A program made the position numbers and the translations under genes. 64,000 nt of DNA from Nepenthes gracilis (taxonomy: Eukaryota; Streptophyta; Magnoliopsida; Caryophyllales; Nepenthaceae): contig BSYO01000004.1 of NCBI GenBank assembly GCA_033239525.1, forward strand, positions 11,632,037-11,696,036. Reading direction: 5' to 3'. How positions within the stretch are numbered: the first letter of the stretch is position 1; each line of letters starts with the position of its first letter. Of this stretch, positions 14,448 through 26,200 are shown piece by piece. The notes under the pieces were generated by a model. The model ran no database searches, was not told where the DNA came from, and saw only the letters and a list, made by a program, of their open reading frames with translations.

Positions 14448-17400
14448 TATGTATTTAGTTATTTATTTATTTACTGATTTTGTTGTTGGAAGTGAAGCGA
14501 TGGCGATGTGGCCGTGCGCAGTGGAGGCTTGGCGGTACATTGAGCGCTCGCTCAACGGCCGGCGGCTTGAGGTTTCACGGCGGCAGACGGCGCAAGACAA
14601 GCGCCGAGAAGGGAACGCAACGCTGGAGGGCCACCGGTGCACCGCCACCCGCAACCACGTTGCCGGTTGGTTCTGACAGCCAGGGAGGAGCACCCACACG
14701 GTGGAGTGGGACGCCCAGCCACTGATGGGGGAGAATAGCCGGAAAACACTAGGAACGAGATTGGAAGACACAGGACACCGAGGACTCACGGAGTCCATGG
14801 ACGGCGCACAAAATCCACTCAAGAATCAGTGGATTTAGAGCAAAGAAGTTATCAATCGGTGACCCAGGAAGGCAGCCAACCAAAAGGAAGGGAAGGCAGT
14901 GCCGACAACGCCATGAAAGGCGGTCGGCAACAGTAAAAAAAAAACAGAAAGAGATGAGAGAGAAATTACCTTGATAACGCCCACAATAGAAATGAAGGAG
15001 GGTATATTTGGAGGTGAGTGAGAGTGAGAGTGAGAGAGGCAGCCGATGCAAGAAAATCGTTCGAACAAAGAGGAAGAAAGTGAGGGTTGTGGGCGGCGCA
15101 CGCTGCGCGCTAGAGGATAAAGGGGAGCAGCGTGCGCTCGAGCCCACAACGGGCGAGCGCAGGAGTGCGCGCCTTTTTCCTTTTTTTTTGTGTTGGTTTT
15201 TGTTCTGTTTTTTTTTTTTGTTTTTGTTTTTGTTTTTTTTTTTTTTTTTGTAGGCGTCATTCGTCGAGTAGTGAGCATACTCCGATGGCAGTTCTCAAAA
15301 TTTCAAACCGCACACTATCTAAGGGTTTGGTGAGGATGTCGGCCAGTTGATGTTCGGTTGGAGTATGTGCAAGTAATATGACTCGAGTTTCCACAAGCTC
15401 ATGAATGAAATGATGCCGAATATCGATATGTTTGGTGCGGGAATGTTGGACAGGGTTTTTAGAAATATTTATAGCACTATATTGTCATAGTAAATCTGCA
15501 TAGTACCCTGAACAATACCGTAGTCAAAGAGCATTTGTTTCATCCATAGGAGTTGTGTGCAACAATTTCCCGCGGCTATATATTCGGCTTCGGCTGTAGA
15601 TAATGAGATGGAGTTTTGCTTCTTACTCATCCAGGCCACCAGGTTGGAGCCAACATAAAAACACCTACCGGAGGTACTCTTTCGATCCTCAATATTTCCG
15701 GCCCAATCGGCATCGGAGTATCCAGCCAAAGCGAAATTTAATTCGTTAGAGAAGAAAATCCCAAAATCAGACGTCCCGTTGATATATCGAATAATACGCT
15801 TAACAGCACTTAAAAAGGATTCTTTTGGATCAGATTGATAACGGGCGCAAACACCGACACTAAATGCAATGTCGGGTCGGCTAGCTATCAAATACAGGAG
15901 ACTACCGATCATACTTCGATAAAGAGATGGATTGACGCTCTTACCTGCAGGATCACGATCCAACTTTGAGGAAGTGCTCATGGGTGACCGAGTATGTTTG
16001 AAGTTATCAAGATTGAAGCGTTTGATAAGGTCCTTGGCGTATTTGGCATGAGAAATAAAGGTACCGTGAGAGAGTTACCGAATTTGTAAGCCAAGGAAGT
16101 ATGTAAGTTCTCTGATCATACTCATTTCGAATTCTGAAGCCATACAGTCTGCAAAGGAATGAGCATGGGAGTATACAGTGGCACAAAAAACGATGTCATC
16201 AACATAAACTTAGGCTACCAACATACATGTTTCGGTCATTTGGACAAATAAAGTTTTATCAACACTGCCTCGAACAAAACCATGATCACAAAGGTACGAT
16301 GTGAGACGCTCGTACCAAGCTCTGGGAGCTTACTTAAGGCTGTATAGAGCCTTTTTTAACTTGTACACATGATCCGAAAATGCAGAATTCACAAAACCTT
16401 TCGGTTTTCTTGAATGAACCCATTTAGGAATGCACTTTTGACATCCATTTGGTACAGTTTCAAGCCCATGGTACACGCAACAAATAGAAGAATACGAATA
16501 GACTCGAGACGGGCCACAGGAGCAAAATTCTCGTCATAGTCAATGCCTTCTACTTGAGTATATCCTTGAGCAACAATGCGAGCTTTATTTCGTGTGATAT
16601 TCCCATTTTCATCGGTTTTATTTTTGAATATCCACTTGGTCCCAATGATATTTGTATGGGTAGGACGGGGAACCGAGGACCCTACATCATTTCTCACAAA
16701 TTGATTTAGTTCCTCATGCATGGCATTTATCCAGCACTCATCAAATAAGACCTCTTCTACCTTTTTGGGTTCGATGTGAGAGACATAACAGGTATAAATG
16801 ATTTAGAATGCGGCGTGTGACCTCATACCTTCATTAACATCGCAAACATAAAATCCTTTGGATGATTGAGCTTAACTTTCGCGGAAAGGTTCCTTTGTAG
16901 AAATGGCGGTAGGAGTTACTTGCTCAATATCGGGAAAAGATAAGTTGGGTGAGGAGTCATCATAATCATCTTCTTTATTTGAACAATCAGTGCTTTCAGG
17001 ATGGTCATGAGAAGTGTCATTCACAACAATATTTATGGATTCCATAACCGTTTGAGTGCGTAAATTGAAGACTTGATAGACTCAACTAGTTAGGGAATAT
17101 CCCAAGAATATTCCTTCATCACTTTTTGAGTCGAACTTCCCTAAGTTTTCCCTATCATGAGAACAAAGCATTGACAGCCGAAGATATGGAAATACTTAAT
17201 ATTGGGTTTCTTTCATTTCCAAAATTCATAAGGGGTTGTTTATCCCAGGTCTTAGGTGTAGACCCGGTTGATTATGTGATGGTAGCCGTACTCACGGCTT
17301 CACCAGGAAGTAGCAATATTTTACATTGCATCATAGTTCTGGCCATTTCTTGAATAACCCGATTTTTACGTTCAATAATCCTATTTTGTTGAGGGGTGAT

Positions 17401-20400
17401 GGGGGAAGAAAATTCATGGTGAATTCCTTTATCATTACAAAATGTTTTAAAATTGGAATTCTCAAACTCCTTACCATGGTCACTACGAATTCTAATAATA
17501 GAAGTTTCTTTTTCATTAGTAAGCTTTTTACATAAGATTTTTACATGGTCAAACGTGTCAGATTTTTCACGAATAAGATCTATCCAAAATACCTAGAATA
17601 ATCATCCACAACCACTAAGATATACTTTTTGCCACCTAAACTTTCAGTTCTAGAAGGCCCTATAAGATCCATATGAATTAATTCAAGAGGCAAGATGTGT
17701 GGATGTTTCATGAGATGAGTGACTTGTTCTAATTTGTTTTCCTAAGCGTAGGGACCACACACATGATATTTTAGATTTGATAGTTTAGGGAGCCCTTCAA
17801 CACAACTCTTCTTCACAATTTTTGATAAGCTTTTAAAATTTAAGTGGCCAAGGCGTTGATGCCACAATTCTGTGGTATCAATTTTAGTGGATTTGCATTC
17901 AAGAATGTTGTTTGGCTCAATACCATAAAGATTGTCAGGAGTTCTCTTGCCCTCTAAAACAATTGAGCCATTTGTGTCATAGATGGAGCATTTATCTTGA
18001 AAACATCGGACCTCGAAGTTGTCATCACAAAATTGACTAATATTCAGGAGGTTAAATTTCAACCCTGATACATACAAGACATCACAGGGCTTCGAGAGTC
18101 CAGAAATACATATCAAGTCTCGACCAAGAATAGGGGCTCTTGAGCCATCACCAAAGATGACCATCCCAACAGGATGGTCTGACATTGAGGAGAACATGGC
18201 TTTATTTCCACACGTGTGTAGAGCATCCACTATCCAAGTACCACAGAGATTGATTTGGAGCTTTTAAGGCTATGTGAGCAACATGGCAATGATATGTTTT
18301 TGAAGAGTTTTTCAGCTCACTTTTCTTTACCCAAATTTTTCTCCCCGAATTCACTTTCTGATTCAACCTTTTTACTTGTTCATTCAATTTCTGAATGTGA
18401 TCAACAAGTTTATTCATTTTTAGCCCTTGTCTTTGGTTGTCTGGAAGATTCATGGTGTAGCATCGATGTGAATGTGACCAACTTTCTGCATGGCGGTGAG
18501 GCACAAATTTAGGTATGGAAGAAGCTGTTCATAGATCTTTGATTGAAATTGGTAGAAGACTTGAAAGTTTTGATGATTTGTTCGCTGACCTTTTGATTAT
18601 ATAGATTAAAAAATGAGTTGTGCCAAATCTTTCTCCACACGTTGAGGTAGGTCTTAATGACTTTGGGTGTGGTAATATTTTTAGTGGAATTTGTGTGGCG
18701 GAAACAAATACAGTTTTAGATTGTGGACTATGTTGGGAGATTTTCTCAACATATCACAAACCCTTTTTATTTCCAGCCACTTTCCCAATCCCCAACAACA
18801 TATAATCAAGTTTTTGGGTTCCACTTAAGAATTTTTTCAGATCGTTTTTAGTATTCTCAAGCTTCACTTCTAGAGTCTTAATTTTAGCGATTAAAGAGCT
18901 GTTTTTTACATCCAGATCATGACGAGTAATAGTGGCACTCTTCAATTTTGTTGTAACTTCATCCTTTTCTTTTTCCAGGTCGATGAGTTTATTATTTAAG
19001 CTTTTATTCGTTTTCTTTACTTTAAAGCATTCCCAAAAAGTTTATCGTATGCTTCTTGAAGTCCATCAAACTCGCTATCAGATTCTTCATGAGAAGAATT
19101 TGACTGTTCGGGAGGTGCACTGGTGGTTTCGTCACCACTAATTATAGATGTCTTGAATGCCATATAATTTACTTCATCATCTTCGGATGATTGTTCATTG
19201 TGATTTGCATCGTCTTCATCATCTATTAGAGACACATTTAAAGCTTTTCCTTTTTGGCGCTTAAAATTTGGGTACTCAGTCTGGATATGACCGAAACTGT
19301 AGCATTCATGGCATTAGATTCCTTGAAATTTCTTATTTTTAACATCTTTAGTTTCCTTTTTATCCTTTTTGAATGAAGTGTGAGATAGATCAATTTCTTT
19401 AGAAGGTTGTTTGCTGTTCTTATTTTTGAAGAATTTCTTAAATTTTTTACAGAAAAGCAAAATCCTCATCACTACATGAATCGTCCAGTGGCGATCTTTC
19501 TCTTCCTTTCTTTTGTTTTCAGGGTGATTGATTTATTTCTTTTGGATTGGAAAAGAGTGTCCTCATAAGTTTGAAGGGACCTCAAGTTCTTTTATTTTGA
19601 TTTATCTAAATCTTTGCTTTCTTGATAATTAACTATTGGCCTAAATCGTTTAAAAAATCGTGAGAACTTTTCGGACGATTCTATTTTCAGGAATACGTTC
19701 TCCTAAATTGAATGTAGAATTCACAATGTCGTTCAATTTAGCATAAAATTCATCAAAAGTCTCGTATTTCTTCAAACTTAGTGGTGAGCATTTGCAATTT
19801 TAAATTTTTAACTAGTTTAGTGCCTTAGTGGGTAATTTCAAGAATATCCCAGGCTTTTTTTGATTTTCACACATAAAGATGCATTTAAATTCTTGAAAGA
19901 AATAAAAATAGCATGTAACCCCTTCTTGATTAAAGTTCCTCTTTAGTTCCAAAGATAAGACTTTTGGTTCATCAATGGTGGAACTTGTGGGTGGAGTCCA
20001 CCCGATTTGCCTACTAGCCCAAACTCGCTCATCCATTGATGTTAAAAATAATCATACGTCTTTCAGGTATGCATAATTTTACTCTCATCAAAATACAGAC
20101 GGTGATTAACTAGTATGCATCTTTCGTGGATCTAAGTCTCTTATACTAATTGAAATAGGACTTGTGTCCTAAATTATATAATCAAATTCGACCATTAAAA
20201 ATAAGAAAGTAGTAAAATTAAATATTCAATACACGTAAAGAATATTTAATTCTAGATCTAATGATACTAACAAATGAAAATATAAATGAGTATAAGTAAT
20301 AATAAAAGGACGATTTTGGTGATGAAGGAAAAACTCGATACCACGGTAATCGAGAAAAACCCTCCGGGCTTGAGGCGGAGAAGCTATGCTTTATGAAAAT

Positions 20401-23161
20401 CAACTTATAGATCGGGTGGTAACGACAATTAACCTAACAAACTTACTCCCATCTTGTGATCACTACCAAGGAACTCCTTGGATTTGTGTCTGCAATGACG
20501 ACAGGACACCTTTCGGTCTTCATTAACATTTTTATTGCAAGATACGATCGGATCTCCTTCTTCAACGACAGCGTCTCAAACGAAGATAGAAGAATTAAAG
20601 TGTTTAAATGGTTAAAAGAAAGTGAAAGAAAACTTGTTAGAACATGAAGCTTCAAACTCGTAGCTTTGGTTTTCTCGAGAAGCAAGATCGATGGAGCGTG
20701 AACAACATTCTTCTCAGTTTGCATCAAGAGTCCTAGGGTTTCAAAATTATAAGATAAGTATTTATAGATGGCAAAAAGCATTCAAAAGTGCTGTTGCCAA
20801 GTGGCGCTTCGGCTCGCGGAGCAAGCGGGCCCTTTTTGGATTTTGCGCTCAGCGCTTAAAGGCTTGATACTTCTAGTTTTGGGGTCGGCGGGTAGAGAGC
20901 GCAGAGAGCGCTGGCTTTTTGGGCTCAGCGACTAGAAAGCGCCTGGGCGAGTGCGGGCCGGCTTTTGGGGCTCGAGCAAGTGGAGAGCTCACGATAGGTG
21001 TAGTATCCCTGGAAGTTGGAACAGACAGCAACAGATATGTGTTGATGCAGTATCTCGATAAGCCATAACCCAACATCAATACAATAGTATATATGGTCAC
21101 GAAATATGCCAATTAGAAAAATGACTCTAACACGATCGACCGCTCCTTTAGTTAGTAAGGCCTACTAACTCTGGCCCCTAAAGAAAAGTAAATTTTCAGT
21201 ATGTTTTGACATATAAGAATAAAGAAGAACAAAAATCATGTTATGATAAAGAAAGAATAAGAAAGGAATAAGATAAGAAATCAAAAGGAGAATTGCATAA
21301 GTATTATGACCATATTTTAAGTTATTGTATTCTATAATAATCTCTATTCCTACTATTATGTTTTAAATAAAAAGATTACATAATATTTGCTACATATTAT
21401 GCCTTACTAAGCATTTGGCTCACTCCTTACCATTTTACTAACCCTTTAGATGATTTGCACGAGTTTATACCGACGAGCTGGAGTAAAGCTTGAAGTATTT
21501 AGTTTATACCTCTGAAGTTATCATTTTTGTTAGCCTATATTTTGGAATAGTGTATGTTGTATTTAGTTGTTATTTTAAAATTGACCTTAGATGTAGACTA
21601 AGAAGGAAATGATATAAAGTTTTTGATTAGTTTTGATGAATGCTATGGAATAATGTATTCTCTTTTAAGTGATGTAGTTCGAATGGTTAAGGTTGTCCAG
21701 ATGTTATTTGCTCCACAGATGTGTATATGATTGGTTTAGTAGACATCTTTCCTTAATTTGAAGCTGGCATCATATTGTCTAGTTAATGTTAGAGCCACAG
21801 ATGACGTGGCAATGTATTTAAATCCTATGTATGTTGAGTTATTATTTATGTACAGGTGAATTGAAATATTTATAGAAAAAGCTCACGTCCCATTGATTAT
21901 GATGTATTTAACTAGTAATATTAACAATCAAAGGATAATAAGTTATGATTAAGATTAACGACGGGTTTTAAGACGTGATCCGTCATAGGTGATACATTAA
22001 TGGTACCCGTATTATAGGCAGTACTTCTACCGGTACTACTTTTTTTATATTTTTAAACCAAAACAACTTAGTTTTAATAGTTAAAAACTTTTTAACATTA
22101 AAAACTCACCCCCTCACAAAAACAACAGCCACATCAAACAGTTTCAACACCATCCCACTAATAATTTCAAAACACACACACACACACACTCTCTCTCTCT
22201 CTCTCTCAATTGCACGACTTCTCATCAATCTATCTCACACATCTGTCATCCCTACCAGCTATCAAAGGCCCAACTACAACATTGATGCCAGAAGTAGTGT
22301 TTAGAGCAACATATTTATTAGATCAAGCACCATCTGCTTTCTTTTTTGGATTTTAGCTTTCTTTCCTGTCTCTCCTTTTTCAAAGCATTTTATGGTAGAG
22401 GACAACCATGTAGATCTGATGATCAGTGTCCATGGCTACTATTAGAGATAAAAAAAAATTGTATATATTTGCATTTTTCTTCTAAACACCTAAAGAATTT
22501 ACTTGAACAATAAAGCCAGAATTCCTTTTCAATCGGAAGCCAAACCATGATGACAATGGAAATTTTATCCCAGGAGAACCAAACATAATCATTTACATAA
22601 GATTCTTTCGGATTCCTTTTACGATCACAGGCCTAGTTGAACCAACTAAACGACTCAATTGCAAATATATGTATGTCAACAAAATTTTTTAAAAAAAAAA
22701 AAGGTTGTTATGGACTGGTTTTCTTGAACCAAAAGGCCTCACTTCACTTATTCTTTCCCTTTTGAGTTTGAACTCAATTGCTAACAGAAACCTGGGTGTC
22801 AAAATTGATTGCTGTTATGGTCCTCCCACTAGTTAGGCTCCCACATCCACCCAAGGGCCAAAATTGGAAGTTAAAAAATGAATAATAGAATTAAATAGTC
22901 ATTTAAATTATTTGATGGAATCTCTACCATTTATTTTTTAACTTTCAATCCTAACACTTGAATGAATGTGAGAGGCTAAAAATGAGTGGACCAAAATAGC
23001 TCTCATCAAAGTTTGTCAAGATTGTCTTTGTATTTTCTTCATCATTGAAGCAGCAATACTTGACTTTCATTCTTCAAGCTCAAGAGAAGACAGTCGTATA
23101 AATTTCTTTCCAATAAGAATGGCCTTTTGGTATGTCATTTCTTAGTTGTATGTATAAGTTC

Positions 23162-23200
<39 letters not shown>

Positions 23201-26200
23201 TCATTCTTCAATCATCATCATTTTTTATGAAGGTTGAGGTTGGCGAACCCTAGTTTGATAAATTAGGTACTGAACAAAATCCTAATTTATTTCAAATTTA
23301 AACTCTAATCCGGATGCGAAACATAAATTTCAATTCTATATCATATATTTTTTTAAATAATGAGCCTCCATCATTTTTGCTTTACTTACGGTAATTACTG
23401 ATAACGGATTTAAGCAAAGACCATCAAAGAAGCACCTTAGTAGATGTCAGATATGAAATCACATGTCCACAACTGTCAATATACTGTGTTAATTAGTTTG
23501 CAAAGAATATTTTGTAGGTATTTAATATTTCCACATGCCCACTACTGCATTGATTATTTCAAATCTTAGAAAAGAAATATTTCAAATAGTCACCAAACAA
23601 TTGACATTATCCATGTGATTGATTTTTGCTTTATTTTTTCATACTTCAAACAATATATGCTTTCCTTGATTACAGTTGACATATACTTATTTGTTTGGAG
23701 ACTAGAATTTTGTAATGGAGACATCGTCACATTGTGGAGTTTCATCTTCTACACCAGCCGATTTTATAGCTTCCGGCAACACTATGGATGCACCCACCCC
23801 TATTCATCCATCTTTGGCCCAACCCTTGTGTTCCTCCCATTGATAGAAAAGGAAAAATCCCAGTCCATCCATTCTTTGGGATCATTATACGAAGCTTCCA
23901 TTAGAACAGTGGGATAAACCTGGCTAACTGCAGTGCAAATGCAACTATTATGCTAGAAATTTTGGTTGTCACCACCTCAAACATAATGGCATAATCAAAT
24001 TTGCACAAATGCTGGGGCCATGTGCATACTACCAAAAGAAGACAAGTCAATTACACATAAGACAAATAAAACTTGGTCACGACTCCAATTCAGTGCAAGG
24101 GGAAGTTGTAGGGAATTTGATGGCGATGAAATTTGATGAGGAAAAAGGTAGGGAGGCCATTGGTAGGGTGATCATAGAGGATGGGGTACTATTTAGATTT
24201 GTTGAGAAGACAAGGCTGAAACAATTGGTTAAGGTGCTTGAACCTAGGTTTAAAGTACCTAGTCATAATACAGTGATGAAGAATTGCATGAAGTAGTACT
24301 TTGATGAGCAATCAAAGTTAAAAGAACTATTCTTCACACACAGCCTATAAAGTTTGTTTGGCAATTAATACTTGGGACTTCTATCCAAAATTATAGTTAT
24401 ATGTATGTGACTGGTCGTTTCTTTGGCAATAATTACAGATTACATGAAAGGGGACAACATTGGGCAATATTTTAGACGAAGTCATTATGAAGTGGGGAAC
24501 TGACAGAGTACTTGCAAAAACGGTTGAGAATGCAAGTTCAAATGATGTTGCAATAGACCAAATGAAGAGTATGCAAGTAGGGGCAGATAATATGAGCCTA
24601 AGACAAATTGTATGCGGGCATGAACATTTGCAGATGAGGTGTTGTGCACAGACTAAATTTAACCATGATTGATGGGTTGAAAGAGGTAAATTAGTCAATT
24701 ACAAAGGCGCATTGTAAGATCAAGTATGTGAAGAGTTCACCACAAAGGCTTGCACAATTCAAGTATGCCACTGACAAAAGTGAAATTTCTTTTGGGTTAT
24801 TCTTGCAACTTCATGCCTTCACTCATTAGAAAAATTCACAATGTTGAACATAGCAGAGAAGTACCAAAAAGCATTTCAGCATAAGTTGAATGATGATGGG
24901 AATTTGGTGCTCCATCTACACAACAAGGGATTGGGGGCTCCAAACTGTCAAGATTGAGACAAAATTTGGCACTTCACAAAGCTCTTAAAATTGTTTTATG
25001 ATGTCACAAAATCCATGTCGAGTGCCTAGTATTGTTATTCCAAATTGTATTTTGATGAGCTAGTTAGGATTCACACTCATTAGAGAAAGTATCTTAACTC
25101 TAGTGATTATTGTTAGAATATATAGCACAATGGATGAAAGCCAAGCATGACAAATGTTGGGGTGACAAAATGAAGGTTAATTGTTTCTTATTTGTGGTAA
25201 CAGTGCGACATCTCTGGTTCAAATTAGATAGGTTAGATTCTTGGTTTAAGAAAGTCTATGGAATAGGCCTAATCAAATTTTGGTTTGAGCTGAACACGAG
25301 CCAAATTTAGATGAAAAGTTATTACCAGCAAATCAGGCCAGGCCAAAAACCTTAACCATGCCCGTCCATGAGCCAAACCAGCTAGTTTGAGTAGGTTGAT
25401 GGACATTTTTTTATTTTTATATATTTATATAAAAATTTATATTAGCATAAAAGATATCCAAAAATATACAATATTTTAAATTTTATAATATTTAAAATAA
25501 AATGCTACATAATTGTATCTTTTAATAAAAAAATTTTGCATAAAAAATTATTAATTATATAAAAATATAATTTATTGAAATAATTTTTTAAACTTAATAT
25601 TTATTTTTAAAAAATAATATATATTTACAAAAAAATTATAATTTAGGTCGGCTAAGCCAAGTTGGACACTTTAATTGTGCCTGTGCCAAGCTCAAAAATT
25701 AATCGGATCTAATTTTATAACTGTGTCCGTCCATAATACTTTTACACCTTGACCAATCCTATAAAATTTCAAATCAATCAAACTGATACAGTCAAGCCAC
25801 CCAATTTTGCTCAAGCCTAACATGGAAGAGCGTGTTGGGATGTCTACTAGGGTAAAGGCCACTATTGAGTGATTGTATCAAGAGTATTCATATGTTTACA
25901 GAGGTTCTAGTGGGAATTGCATGTCCCTACATGGTAGAACTTGAGGTGGATGTGGAGGAAGACCATTGGGATGATTATGAGAGGATGAGGCTATACAAAA
26001 CCCTATGAACACAACTTCTGAACTTGGTAGATATCTCTTTGATGCATGCACAACACGGGAGTACTTCTTTTGACATCTTGAGTTGGTGAAAGGTTAATGC
26101 ATCAAGATACCCAATTCTTGCTCATGTCGAGAGATGTTTTGGTCATCCCTATCACAATTTAGCACTTGAGGTAGAGTACTAGACCAATTTTGGAGTTCAT

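Larger units (their letters stand above)
11618..21132 (-). mobile_element. Sirevirus-like Ty1-copia LTR retrotransposon, decayed, in RIT1 intron 1
   Basis: A complete but broken element of 9,515 bp in the same orientation as RIT1. Order on the minus strand: 5' LTR (21132-20151), degenerate primer-binding site, gag, protease, pre-integrase zinc finger, integrase, reverse transcriptase, RNase H, an extra open frame, polypurine tract, 3' LTR (12679-11618). The 5-bp duplication CGATC flanks it at 11613-11617 and 21133-21137. The gag (DERVW...GWTPPTSS), RT (KLYQMDVKSAFLNGFIQE) and RNase H (SKKQNSISLSTAEAEYIAAG) wording and a large frame after pol fit the Sirevirus (SIRE/Maximus) lineage. Several stops and frameshifts make it non-autonomous now. 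Confidence 0.88.
21138..23800. other. RIT1 intron 1 between the copia element and the hAT relic
   Basis: The first 850 bp look like the right part of the older LTR-like repeat split by the copia element. They contain a GGCTCACTCC/GATGATTTGCACGAG type segment that recurs in diverged form near 62.46 kb. From 22.0 to 23.8 kb I see only AT-rich intron with microsatellites and no coding homology. Confidence 0.45.

Noticed and set aside
14463..15278. Several GC-rich or Lys/Arg-rich open frames on both strands
   Set aside because: Different frames overlap the same GC-rich and poly-T sequence. Compositions are low-complexity, and the true pol end reads through only to 15257.
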